From Falsiruegeria litorea R37 (GTDB lineage: Bacteria; Pseudomonadota; Alphaproteobacteria; Rhodobacterales; Rhodobacteraceae): a stretch of 64,000 nt of DNA. Positions 34,829 through 43,736 of the stretch are shown piece by piece. The position numbers were made by a program, and so were the translations under genes. Below the pieces are notes generated by a model. It saw nothing but the letters and a program-made list of their open reading frames with translations. It was not told the DNA's origin and ran no database searches. Location: positions 372,001 to 436,000 of the forward strand of contig NZ_FWFO01000001.1 in NCBI RefSeq assembly GCF_900172225.1, given 5' to 3'. How positions within the stretch are numbered: the stretch's first letter is position 1; each line of letters opens with the position of its first letter.

Positions 34829-36085
34829 TTAATTCTGCGCGCCAACGAAATGTGTATCTCCAAGGACAACCAGAATTTCGTCTCCGACGTCTGCGGCGTA
34901 TCCGTCCCGCACCAATTTCGACACACGTTCCGCCGATGGACTGTTTGCAGCGACACGCCAGACCAGCGAAAACGAAACCGCCGCCTGCTCGGGGAGGATC
35001 GGAAACTCAACGTTCAGTGTCCCCTCGTAATTTGCCGGGATCTCGATGTCGGCGGAAATCTCCTGATCCTGGGCCGTCACCTCGGCTGAATGCTCGAATT
35101 CCAAATCGTTGATCTTCATCGCGATCATCGCCCCTTCGGGCACATTCCGGCAGCGGGCGACAAACCGGAACTGCGCCGGAACATCGTCGTTGTTGTAAAA
35201 GGCCAGCGGTTCGTTTCCGGTCTGAGACACGTTCACATTATGCCAGCCGGCCGCACCATTGTAGGTGATCCAATGGGCGGAACTGCCGTTGTTCCAATTC
35301 GCCCCACTGATCGACGCTGGATCATTCGAAAAATACTCGGTCTGCGCGCAGACAATCAGACAGTAGTGTCCGGCACCAGGCGGTTCGAAACCAAACGAGG
35401 TGTCGCAGGCGGAACGTTCGCCCGGGCGGATCGCCTTTTGATCGTTGATGTTCACCAGGTCTGCCGTCTGTTTGCTGCCATCATAAGTGAACAGTTGGGT
35501 CCACGAGGCAGGCGGCTGGTTGAACCCGTTCGAGGTGAAGTAAATCTTGATCTTGCCCTGTTTGATCGGCACCTGAAGGTTCTTGTTCTGACCTCGGCCG
35601 TAGGTGTTGTTCTTCAAACCGGGTTGGGGACCCCACGTTGTCTGGTCCCACTTGGTGATCATGTCATAGGGGTCCAAGGTGGTGAGGCCATTGATCAGCA
35701 CATCCGGGCTGGCCGTGAATGAACCGGTTTTGGGGATCAGCCCGTCATTGGACGTGTTGCATCGCACCAGCATGCCATACCAGAGGCGATAGGCATTGTT
35801 GGCGGCTCTTTGACAGTCGGGCGGGTTGATGCCGGTTGCTGCGTTCATGTATTGGGCCAACAGATCCGCATCCATCTGCAGCTTTTGGTCGCTCCAGAAG
35901 GTGTCGCCATAAAGATTGCCGACGATGGCGGCCAGCAGGTTCAGGTCGCCAGGTGGTGGAAGTCTGCGCCAAACCGTCTTTAGGGCAGTCTGCGCGTTGT
36001 CGCCCTGGTTGAAACATTTCAGCCCCAAGTCCCAATATTTCTGGTTCGGGCCTGCTGTAATTTCGGGCACTGCGTACATGTTCAT
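34829..36085 (-). CDS. Unrecognised 418-residue soluble protein
   Basis: No family recognised. ATG 36085 is preceded by a strong AGGAG. No signal peptide or membrane helix. The N-terminal half is Trp/Asn/Tyr-rich with four cysteines, including DCQRAANNAYRLWYGMLVRC. A middle section (KIKIYFTSNGFNQPPASW...) and the C-terminus (ALVWR-like VAANSPSAERVSKLVRDGYAADVGDEILVVLGD) look beta-rich. It follows the small protein at 36217 on the same strand, with a GC-rich hairpin just before its ribosome binding site. It could be a structural or inclusion-type protein; that is a guess. Confidence 0.7.
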   Translation of the reverse strand: MNMYAVPEITAGPNQKYWDLGLKCFNQGDNAQTALKTVWRRLPPPGDLNLLAAIVGNLYGDTFWSDQKLQMDADLLAQYMNAATGINPPDCQRAANNAYRLWYGMLVRCNTSNDGLIPKTGSFTASPDVLINGLTTLDPYDMITKWDQTTWGPQPGLKNNTYGRGQNKNLQVPIKQGKIKIYFTSNGFNQPPASWTQLFTYDGSKQTADLVNINDQKAIRPGERSACDTSFGFEPPGAGHYCLIVCAQTEYFSNDPASISGANWNNGSSAHWITYNGAAGWHNVNVSQTGNEPLAFYNNDDVPAQFRFVARCRNVPEGAMIAMKINDLEFEHSAEVTAQDQEISADIEIPANYEGTLNVEFPILPEQAAVSFSLVWRVAANSPSAERVSKLVRDGYAADVGDEILVVLGDTHFVGAQN

Positions 36086-36103
36086 TGGAAATCTCCTGAA
36101 TTC

Positions 36104-36134
36104 CCCCGACACTGGATGGATGCCAGCGTCGGGG
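36104..36134 (-). promoter_or_regulatory. 5' leader hairpin before the 418-residue gene
   Basis: CCCCGAC/GTCGGGG (7 bp), one mismatch, CTGG/CCAG (4 bp), 7-base loop. It ends about 5 bases before the AGGAG of the downstream gene, so it may limit read-through or modulate translation. Confidence 0.6.
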
Positions 36135-36216
36135 TAGATGGGTTCAGTTATTTCTATTTTTTGGAAATGTATCTGACCCGGTGCTCACATTCCGGGGCAG
36201 TTTGAATTCCGGTGGC

Positions 36217-36570
36217 TCAGCACTTGCCGAAGGTTTTGGTCACTATGACCTTGCCAGCGACGCTGATCGTCACCCGGACACCCGTGGGGATGCCAAATGT
36301 CGTGCAGATGTGCAGGCAGGCTTCGGCTGCGGTGCCGTTGGGAATGATGCTGGGGATCGGAAGGCAATATTTTCCGATGCCCAGGGGCAGGTTCAGACAA
36401 ACCTTGCCGTTTTCCACGGTGACCGCGATACAGCCACCCGCAACCGCCAAATGGCCATCATCTGCGGGGTTGACTGCAGTTGCATCCAAGGCGCCATCAA
36501 AATGCGCGCGGGCGGCGTCCAATGCGGCTTGAACAGATTTGTCGTCGAAGCTGTGAAATTCGTTGGCCAT
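36217..36570 (-). CDS. Small six-cysteine protein, unrecognised
   Basis: 117 residues, no family recognised. ATG with AAGGAG upstream. The N-terminal 30 residues form an acidic helix (DDKSVQAALDAARAHFDGAL); the rest is beta-rich with six cysteines (GGCIAV, KVCLNL, KYCLP, EACLHIC, GKC) and no signal peptide. Followed on the same strand by the 418-residue unknown; a shared transcript is likely. Partner function unknown. Confidence 0.65.
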   Translation of the reverse strand: MANEFHSFDDKSVQAALDAARAHFDGALDATAVNPADDGHLAVAGGCIAVTVENGKVCLNLPLGIGKYCLPIPSIIPNGTAAEACLHICTTFGIPTGVRVTISVAGKVIVTKTFGKC

Positions 36571-36898
36571 GGTATTTCTCCTTGTCAGAAATCAGTTTTG
36601 GTCGGCTGCGAGCCTGCTTGACTGAGACAGCAGGAGTGTCTCGCCGCACCTCAAAGAGTTGCTCGAGACAGCTGAGGAGTCCCGAAAGACTCCCGAAATC
36701 CTGACGATGTTTTTCGGGTGGTAACGGATCGTGTTTCTTTGGGAATTTCAGAAAGATTTCAGGAAGAACTCAGGACTTCACTTTGGATCACGGCCACATT
36801 CGAGGGGGCAACTCATCCCAGAAACTGCGGTCGGCAAGCCCCCTCAGAGTTGCCCGCCGATCGCATCAGTCATTTAACGAGTAACAAGAACAAGCGAA
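36571..36898. other. Divergent promoter region with 11-bp direct repeats
   Basis: No gene. Three imperfect direct repeats TTTCAGAAAGA, TTTCAGGAAGA and ACTCAGGACTT lie end to end at 36746-36778. A GGAGTC...GACTCC inverted repeat is at 36676-36693. An 11-base direct-repeat period is how OmpR/PhoB-type winged helices bind DNA, and such a regulator is encoded at 37555. Confidence 0.6.
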
Positions 36899-37558
36899 GT
36901 GTTTGATGGTATGGAGCTGAGCATAGTCAGAATGACGGATATTCAGATCTTTCCATATTTTAACTCGGTGTCGCTTGAGGTGTTTCCTTGCTTGGAGGCC
37001 TCCGAGGGCAGACATGCGTTCGGAGGTTTCCAAGGAATGGCCTACGAAGCCTTGGAAGTGCACGACTTTCGCGTCACCGGCGAGCTAAGCGTTGGAGCAA
37101 CCTACATAGGCGTTGGCCGAAACGAGGCGAGCGAGCAGCGGCAAACCCATTGGATGTATTGCACTCAAGTTTCGCCCCATCCGGTCTTTGGAATATCGAA
37201 AAATCACCGCATACCAAATGTATCGGGGCCGGCCCCATTTCTTGAAACATCCCTGTTTGTACATCTGGAACCGCTACGAAACATCGTTGGGTTGAACGTG
37301 ACGCCGGTGACCCATCACAGCATTTCCGAGTTTCGGCTTGGTGAAGAGGGCGAGCTGATTTCCTCGGCTTTCGGAACTCCCAACATTATGGGGGTTCAAG
37401 TTCATTCGCCTTTTCTGCCTCCACATTTCTTAACTGGGGCACGTGACTTGGTCATCGCTGCGGAATCGGAACGCACGGGGCAGGTAATGGTGATGCAACA
37501 TTTAACCTGCTTGCGTGCTTCGGCCCCTGCGATCTTCGTTCAAGAAGAATCGTCATGA
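36899..37558 (+). CDS. Unrecognised 219-residue protein coupled to the wHTH-TPR regulator
   Basis: No family recognised. GTG 36899 (ATG 36911 also possible). No signal peptide or helix bundle; hydrophobic beta-like segments predominate (VTGELSVGATYIGVGR, TSLFVHLEPLRNIVGLNVTPVTHH). The stop overlaps the regulator's ATG (ATGATC), which supports real translation and coupling. It may sense a signal for, or bind to, the regulator. Confidence 0.6.
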   Translation: MFDGMELSIVRMTDIQIFPYFNSVSLEVFPCLEASEGRHAFGGFQGMAYEALEVHDFRVTGELSVGATYIGVGRNEASEQRQTHWMYCTQVSPHPVFGISKNHRIPNVSGPAPFLETSLFVHLEPLRNIVGLNVTPVTHHSISEFRLGEEGELISSAFGTPNIMGVQVHSPFLPPHFLTGARDLVIAAESERTGQVMVMQHLTCLRASAPAIFVQEESS

Positions 37559-39744
37559 TCGTCGAAGCCGCACCTCCTCCATCTCAGAGTCGCTGTGGGT
37601 CTCGATCCATCAGCACCGGAAATCACACAATCACACCGGCTCAAGGGTCCCCATGGAACGTCCGCTTTCCGGGTGTCGCTAACTTAAATGTTGAACAAGG
37701 TGATGCATTGTTCAATCTTAGGTATAAGAGTGAGAAGGCCGATCCCGGGGAGTTGCTCTGTGTGAGTGCTGACGATGTACGAGTTGAACGGATTTCACTC
37801 GGGGAAACGATCTATGTTCCCGAGCACGATCAGCTGTACCAAATCGGAGGTGCACCGGTCTATTTGCGCGCCCAGTCATCCAAGGTTCTGCAGTATTTGG
37901 CGCAGCGATTGGGCCTTTTGGTCACGCGCGAAGAGCTGATCAGCCACGTTTGGCGCGGCCTTGCGGTTACTGATGACAGTTTGACCCAGTGTATTTCAGA
38001 TCTAAGGCGCGCCTTGGGGGACAAGGAGCGCAAGGTTCTCAGAACGCTTCCCAAGCGTGGTTTTGTACTGAATGGCGAGGTTATTCCGGCCGATCAAATG
38101 ACCGTCGAAGCCAGTGTGCCTGTTGTTCAATTGGATGACCTGGTTCAACAACGCAGCCCAGAGGTGATCGCCAGCATTGTGAACTGGAAAGGCGTTCAAT
38201 CTCCCGAATTCCAGTCACAGGCTGCACTTGTCTCCTCCGGATCCTCTCAGATGTCTGTCAAACAGATCCGCTTCCCCAGCGTGCCCCAAGCAGTCGCTAC
38301 GTGCAGGCAATGGGCCAGCAAACATGGTGCGATCATCGCGTTGACCTTGCCAGGCGAGCCATTTGATGAATTGTTGTCGGCAACTCAGTCTGGTGAGATC
38401 CTGGTCAGTGTCGAAGTTCGCGAGCTGGCGCAGCACCACCCAGTTTTGTCTTTCGAAGACCTGGGGCATTTCAACGAACAATCGTTGTCTCGCGCCTTTC
38501 GATTGGCGCCGGACGGTTCGGATCTGGTTATTGAGCCAGATTTCAAAGGTCAGCCACTTCTTCCCGCTGTGGCCGTGTTACCCCTTCAGAACATTCAGGG
38601 AAATGAGCCGGATGTTCTTGGGACGGTTTTTGCCGATCTGGTTTCCGGCACGCTCAGCGCGGCCGAGGAAATAAATGTCATTTCGCGGCTTTCCACTGCG
38701 GCCTTCTCTCGGGGAAAGCCGAACATGGCCGATGTTGGGCGCTTCCTTAAGGCCGAATTCGTGCTGTCTGGGTTTTTCATTCGCCGTGATGACAGGATGC
38801 AACTGAATCTAGAGTTTGCCGAGGTGTTGAGCCGCCGAATGTTGTGGTCCTATCGCCTTGACGTGTCGATCTCGGACTTGTTGGGAGAGTTTGAGGCAGC
38901 ATATGAGATTGTTGCCAAAATCCGGCGCGCCATTCTGATCAACGAGATCCGACGGGCGAGCATCAAGCCGCTGGGGGATTTGCAAAACTACTCCTTGATG
39001 CTTGCAGCCGTGGGGCTGATGCATCGCCTGTCCCCGCACGAATTCTCCAAGGCCCGCAAGTTGCTGGATGTCTTGGCCGACCGCGCCCCCAATCACCCCG
39101 CGCCTTTGGCATGGACCGCAAGGTGGCACCTTTTGAGGGTTGTCCAGGGATGGTCGGATGACCCCGCCAAAGACGCGCAGGCGGCTTTGGGTTGCACTGG
39201 GCGCGCGCTGGACGCGGATCCCGAAAACGTGCTTGCGCTGGCTTGCGAAGGTCATGTGTTGACCAATTTGACCCACCGGTTTGATGAGGCCGAAGATCGC
39301 TATAACCTGGCGCTGGAGAACAACCCAAGTGATCCCAATGCGCGCGCGCTGCGGGGCATGCTGCTCGCGTTTCAGGACAGGGGAGAGGAGGGGGTGCGCG
39401 ACACCGAATTGGCGCTGCGCCTGTCACCCCTGGACCCGCATCGGTTCTTTTACCTCGCTATGGCTGCTGGGGCCTGGTTCACACCCGGAGATTTTGAGAA
39501 GGCTGAACAATATGCCAAAGCCTCGTTGCGGTTGAACCGAACGCATTTGTCCACGCTGCGCATGCTTGCAGTCGCTCAACAAAAGTCAGGAAAACATCAG
39601 GCTGCCCGTGGCACCGTCGCGGAGCTCATGCGTCTACAACCCGGATTGCGGGTCAACTCATGGCTCAAATCATCACCCAGTGCCGATTTCAGAACTGGAC
39701 GCCTATTTGCGCAAGCCCTGCGAGAGGCTGGCGTCCCCGATTGA
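37555..39744 (+). CDS. OmpR/CadC-type winged-helix regulator with TPR domain
   Basis: 729 residues. DNA-binding wHTH at about 93-176 (SKVLQYLAQRLGLLVTREELISHVW...SLTQCISDLRRALGD...VLRTLPKRGFVL). A region of about 150 residues has no known domain. LLPAVAVLPLQNI from about 335 resembles the segment seen in wHTH-TPR/adenylate cyclase-like regulators, and TPR repeats fill about 480-729 (FDEAEDRYNLALENNPSDPNARALRGMLLAFQDR). No transmembrane helix, unlike CadC itself. Probable activator of this island, binding 11-bp repeats in its own upstream region. Confidence 0.8.
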   Translation: MIVEAAPPPSQSRCGSRSISTGNHTITPAQGSPWNVRFPGVANLNVEQGDALFNLRYKSEKADPGELLCVSADDVRVERISLGETIYVPEHDQLYQIGGAPVYLRAQSSKVLQYLAQRLGLLVTREELISHVWRGLAVTDDSLTQCISDLRRALGDKERKVLRTLPKRGFVLNGEVIPADQMTVEASVPVVQLDDLVQQRSPEVIASIVNWKGVQSPEFQSQAALVSSGSSQMSVKQIRFPSVPQAVATCRQWASKHGAIIALTLPGEPFDELLSATQSGEILVSVEVRELAQHHPVLSFEDLGHFNEQSLSRAFRLAPDGSDLVIEPDFKGQPLLPAVAVLPLQNIQGNEPDVLGTVFADLVSGTLSAAEEINVISRLSTAAFSRGKPNMADVGRFLKAEFVLSGFFIRRDDRMQLNLEFAEVLSRRMLWSYRLDVSISDLLGEFEAAYEIVAKIRRAILINEIRRASIKPLGDLQNYSLMLAAVGLMHRLSPHEFSKARKLLDVLADRAPNHPAPLAWTARWHLLRVVQGWSDDPAKDAQAALGCTGRALDADPENVLALACEGHVLTNLTHRFDEAEDRYNLALENNPSDPNARALRGMLLAFQDRGEEGVRDTELALRLSPLDPHRFFYLAMAAGAWFTPGDFEKAEQYAKASLRLNRTHLSTLRMLAVAQQKSGKHQAARGTVAELMRLQPGLRVNSWLKSSPSADFRTGRLFAQALREAGVPD

Positions 39745-39762
39745 CAACAAGGGAGGTCTGAC

Positions 39763-40956
39763 ATGACCGCGGAATTTTTCGGAACCCCTCAGGGGGCATA
39801 TGGAGCCTATGGCGCATACGGTGCCTACGGGGCCTACGGGGCCAGCGGAGCCTACGGCGCGTACGGTGCCTATGGAGCGTATGGTGCCTACGGCTTGCCC
39901 GAAAGCCCTGTTGCCGCCGAAGCACTGGTGACAACCCGCGATGGCATTGTCGGGAGCCCTCTGGAGCATCTTCCGTCAGCACGCCCGGGCGTGCCAAACG
40001 ACGTGCAAAACCTCAAACGTCTTTCGCGCGAAGTCAGGGCGGCGATTTTTGCGTTTGAGCTGAACTCGACAGTCGAGATGTCGGTGGCTGTGGATGAGAC
40101 CGCTACGGCAACTCTGTGGCGTCGTGTTGATCAAGATCACGGTGCCTCCCGTCCAAGTGTCAAATATCGAGAAATGGTCGAGATGACCGCCCCGCGCCAG
40201 GAGGTGTTCGAAAAGCAGCTGGGGTTTCTGGCAGGCTATGCCGATATTCGCCAGGATCGCGGGGCCGAAATCCTGTCCCAAATCTCGGCACCGATCCCGT
40301 TCTATCAAACCATTTCCTTTATCGATCCGGCGCGCACTCCGTACACGCTCGAATTGCTGGCGACGGCTTTGCGGTTCACCAACTATTGCGAACAGCAGAT
40401 GAAGTATGCCTTGGCGGTGAAGCGTCCCATCGAGTTGTCACCCCAAGTGCAACCGATGATCCAGACCCCGACCCATGGTTCGTTGCCAAGTGGTCATGCG
40501 ACCGAGGCGTTTGTCACCGCGCGATTGATCTGGAAGTTGATGCTGCATTCAGGAACTCCGCAGTATCAATCTGGCGGGCATTGGGGCGAGATGTTGATGC
40601 GCCTGGCGTCACGCATCGCAGTCAACCGCACCGTCGCAGGGGTTCATTTCCCGGTGGACAGCGCCGCAGGGGCGGTGCTGGGATTGACGCTGGCAGAGTT
40701 CGTTCACGGACAATGCACGGGCGGTGGCTGGACCGCCACCAGGTTCAATGGGCTGCGCTACAGCCCCTCCAGCGATTTTGACTGGCACGGACTTTATGTG
40801 GCGGCCGACGATCACCAAAGAACCGAGACCGAAGGCCCCGATGGCGTTTGGGCCAAGGCCAAACAGCGCAGGTCCGACGGAGGTAAAGCACCGGCACTCG
40901 GCTGGTTGTGGGACAAGGCCCAAGAGGAGTGGGTCGATTTCGATCCACACAGCTAA
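39763..40956 (+). CDS. PAP2/vanadium-haloperoxidase-fold protein with GAY-repeat N-terminus
   Basis: 397 residues. The active-site motif K-x6-RP (Lys214, Arg221, Pro222), PSGH (242-245) and R-x5-H-x3-D (Arg289, His295, Asp299) is complete. It is that of PAP2 phosphatases and vanadium haloperoxidases; the usual Ser before Arg289 is Asn288. Residues 11-43 are eleven Gly-Ala-Tyr units (the sixth is GAS). No signal peptide and no transmembrane helices, so the soluble haloperoxidase-like branch is more likely than lipid phosphatase. Located 18 bases after the regulator gene and 11 before the subtilisin gene. Confidence 0.83.
   Translation: MTAEFFGTPQGAYGAYGAYGAYGAYGASGAYGAYGAYGAYGAYGLPESPVAAEALVTTRDGIVGSPLEHLPSARPGVPNDVQNLKRLSREVRAAIFAFELNSTVEMSVAVDETATATLWRRVDQDHGASRPSVKYREMVEMTAPRQEVFEKQLGFLAGYADIRQDRGAEILSQISAPIPFYQTISFIDPARTPYTLELLATALRFTNYCEQQMKYALAVKRPIELSPQVQPMIQTPTHGSLPSGHATEAFVTARLIWKLMLHSGTPQYQSGGHWGEMLMRLASRIAVNRTVAGVHFPVDSAAGAVLGLTLAEFVHGQCTGGGWTATRFNGLRYSPSSDFDWHGLYVAADDHQRTETEGPDGVWAKAKQRRSDGGKAPALGWLWDKAQEEWVDFDPHS
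39793..39891 (+). repeat. Coding tandem repeat, 11 x 9 bp (Gly-Ala-Tyr)
   Basis: Unit GGN-GCN-TAY repeated eleven times in frame; third bases vary, so selection is on the peptide rather than recent DNA duplication. The sixth unit has AGC (Ser) instead of Tyr. Confidence 0.9.
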
Positions 40957-40967
40957 GGAGTGTTCCG

Positions 40968-42992
40968 ATGGCTTATGAATGGAAACCAGAGACGGTAGTC
41001 GGTGATGCCCCCATTGACGCTGTAACATTCACGCGCCTTGCCTTTGGGGCGCCGTGGGTACCCGATGGCGCATGGTGGTCTGCCATGATCGAGCTGAACG
41101 AGACCAGCATCGACGAGTTCGAGCATGCGGTCCAGCAGCACTTCGCGCAGGATTTGTTGGTCCCTGCGGCATATGATGTGAACGATCGATCCGCGCGACC
41201 CGGCCGTCAGTATGTGGCAATATTTGCGCGTCGAGCGCTCTTGGAGGATCTGAACCGCCACGGAAACGGTTATGGCGTTGTCAACGTTCACTTGGGTATG
41301 GTGACGTCTGCCGACTGGTTGAACTTTGACGCGCAACCCAACGTCGTTTCTTCGATCGAAGTTGCACCGGATACCATTGTCACTGGAATGATCGATGATG
41401 GATTGGGCATCGCCCATGAGCTGTTTCGCAAGTCCGATGGGTCGACGCGAGTGGATTATTGCGCCGTCCTGCCAACGCCACCTGACGTGACAGACGCCCA
41501 TACCTCGCAAGGCAGGGCATTGGATGCCTGTCTGATCGACAGGTTGTTGCAGGATTTGACATGGTCGGATCTGCTGGACGAGGAGTTGTTCTACACGCAA
41601 ACCGGGCAAATCGACCTTGGCGCTGCCATGTTTTCACCGGTTTCCCTGCAGCGGTCGCATGGAACCCATGTGATGGGCTTGAGCACCGGATACGCGCCGG
41701 TTGCAAACGTCACCTCGCGGCCGATTATCTGCGCTGTGCTGCCGCCACGCGTTGTCGAAGATACCTCGGGTATCAGCCTGCTGCCGTCCCTGTGCCTTGC
41801 GCTTCAGATGTTGAGCAAACGCGCCTCGCGCTTTCAAACAGACGGGCATCCTGTGCCTTTTGTCCTCAATTTTTCTTACGGGAACTTTTCCGGGCCTCAC
41901 GACGGGACAGACGAGGTATCGCGGCTGTTCGAGCAATTTTTGGCTGCCGATCCTCGACAAAAGCGTTGGATGACCTTGCCTGCTGGCAATGGAAACCTGG
42001 CCCGATCTCATGGGGTTGTAGCATTTAGCGACGATGGCCCCGGCGAAACGAATTTGTTTTTGCGTGTGTTGCCTGACGACAAGACGGCAAGCCATGTCGA
42101 GTTCTGGATGCCATACACAGATGCCAGGGCGCCTCGGGACTTTGTCGCAATCACCGTGACGCCCCCTTTCGGGACCGAGAGCGCCACTGTGAATGCTCGG
42201 GAGGGGCAAAAGCAAACCCTGCGCGATAGCAAGGGCCGTGTGGTTGCAACTCTGCTTTATACCTATGAACCGGATCCTACTGCCCGTGGAGTGATTACAC
42301 TGGCGATCGAACCAACGGCCAGCTTGTCCGAAGATCGCGCGCTTGCGCCGTCAGGCCGTTGGAAAATCACGACCAAACGCAGGGAGTTATCACCCGATCA
42401 ACGCATCGAGGTTTGGATACGACGGGACCAAACCTTGCCAGGATATCGACCCGGGGGACGGCAGTCGTATTTTGACAACGAGGACTACCAGCGCTTCGGC
42501 CCCTATGGCAGGCCGTTGCCGGTCGACCCGCCCGGTGACAGTTGCCCAGTGAAACGATCCGGAACGTTGAGCGGGTTTGCCGATGGCAGTTCCCCCATGG
42601 TCATTGCGGCCTACACGCACCAATCGCATCAGCTCTCGGATTACTCTGCGGCAGGCCCCCTTACAGAAACGCCCATGTCACCTACGCCGTTTCGTGAAGG
42701 TCCGGATGCCGCAGCTGAAGGGGACCAGTCGATTGTCACTTGGGGCGTTCTCAGCGCCGGTTCTCGATGCGGATCTTACGTTCGTCTCAACGGGACGAGT
42801 GTCGCGGCACCCCGCGTTGCGCGACTAGCATCCGAGCATATTGGTACGTGCGAACACACTGCCCGCGAATGGCTCGCGCATGCGGTTCAAGAGGCGCCAT
42901 TCGAGTTAGCCAACAATCCCGCACGTACACGGACGGGGCAGGGTGGTATATCAATCCCGGTCAACTGGAAGGTGGCGCCTGGGCCGACATGA
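40968..42992 (+). CDS. Subtilisin-like (S8) serine protease
   Basis: 674 residues. Catalytic Asp143 in GMIDDGLG, His231 in SHGTHVMG, Ser611 in LNGTSVAAP. An insert of about 380 residues between His and Ser includes a beta-rich section. No signal peptide or typical inhibitor propeptide, although the 130-residue N-terminal part has no assigned fold. AAGGAG precedes ATG 40968. It follows the GAY-repeat protein by 11 bases, so the two are cotranscribed. Confidence 0.87.
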   Translation: MAYEWKPETVVGDAPIDAVTFTRLAFGAPWVPDGAWWSAMIELNETSIDEFEHAVQQHFAQDLLVPAAYDVNDRSARPGRQYVAIFARRALLEDLNRHGNGYGVVNVHLGMVTSADWLNFDAQPNVVSSIEVAPDTIVTGMIDDGLGIAHELFRKSDGSTRVDYCAVLPTPPDVTDAHTSQGRALDACLIDRLLQDLTWSDLLDEELFYTQTGQIDLGAAMFSPVSLQRSHGTHVMGLSTGYAPVANVTSRPIICAVLPPRVVEDTSGISLLPSLCLALQMLSKRASRFQTDGHPVPFVLNFSYGNFSGPHDGTDEVSRLFEQFLAADPRQKRWMTLPAGNGNLARSHGVVAFSDDGPGETNLFLRVLPDDKTASHVEFWMPYTDARAPRDFVAITVTPPFGTESATVNAREGQKQTLRDSKGRVVATLLYTYEPDPTARGVITLAIEPTASLSEDRALAPSGRWKITTKRRELSPDQRIEVWIRRDQTLPGYRPGGRQSYFDNEDYQRFGPYGRPLPVDPPGDSCPVKRSGTLSGFADGSSPMVIAAYTHQSHQLSDYSAAGPLTETPMSPTPFREGPDAAAEGDQSIVTWGVLSAGSRCGSYVRLNGTSVAAPRVARLASEHIGTCEHTAREWLAHAVQEAPFELANNPARTRTGQGGISIPVNWKVAPGPT

Positions 42993-43736
42993 CATGGCGG
43001 AACTGATAGCTGGTTCAGACTGGGTGTCAGTCGATAGAATACCTGTACAGGAAGTGGATCAAGGTCACACGGTGCCACTTCTGTCTACCCTGCGCTCAGG
43101 CCGCCAAAAAAGCTGAAAAGTAAGGCCATACACTGGGGGATTTTGACTGCGTTAAGGTATTTGATCCCAGGGATTGAGGGTGTGATCCTTTCGTTGGATT
43201 GAAATCCAACATGGCTTGCCTTTCGGGCAGGGCATTATTCTGCGCCTGGCACCCGTTCCAAGGCTGATCGGTGGGCAACCTGCCGTAACTTCGTGACAAT
43301 CTCTTCGGGCTTCGGGCGCTTGTTTGCCATGGTCTTCCTCCGTTTTCCTAAACATAGCCGAGGACCACTTCAGTGGGTGAAGACCAGCGCCGAGTGCAAA
43401 TCGCCTGCGCCGCTTTCGAAACTGGAGGAACTGGGCCGCAAAGGTCCAGCCATTGTCCCATTGCCGGTGACCTTCGTGCCCGAGATTCCGCGCGGGCTGC
43501 CGAATTTGATCACGCGAGCGGATCTTGATGCAGCTTCGGGCTCATGCCGTTGGCTTTCGCACGATACGAAAGTTGGTTGAGTGGTTTCAAAGGTATATGC
43601 CCTTGCGCCGTTTGCGACTTCAGATGTGCATAAGGTTCCCTGAATACGCAGGGTTTTTCGATCACGATGCATGGCAATCACCAGCGTCACTTGCTGGCTT
43701 GGCAATCCGATCAAACACAGCATCGAGGACGAAAAA
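42993..43736. other. Intergenic stretch with IS3 fragment and weak terminator
   Basis: Contains the IS3 orfA remnant (listed separately). CCCTG-AATACG-CAGGG followed by TTTTT at about 43639-43660 is a weak rho-independent terminator on the plus strand. A palindrome CCTGTACAGG lies near 43043. Open frames in this stretch (for example 43293-43580 plus) have no recognisable features. Confidence 0.5.
43235..43330 (-). pseudogene. IS3-family transposase OrfA remnant
   Basis: 31-residue frame starting MANKRPKPEEIVTKLRQV, the characteristic start of an IS3-group OrfA, preceded by the usual GGAGGAAGACC. After residue 18 the sequence departs from the family and stops at 43235. The rest of orfA and all of orfB are missing, so the element is inactive. 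Confidence 0.75.
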
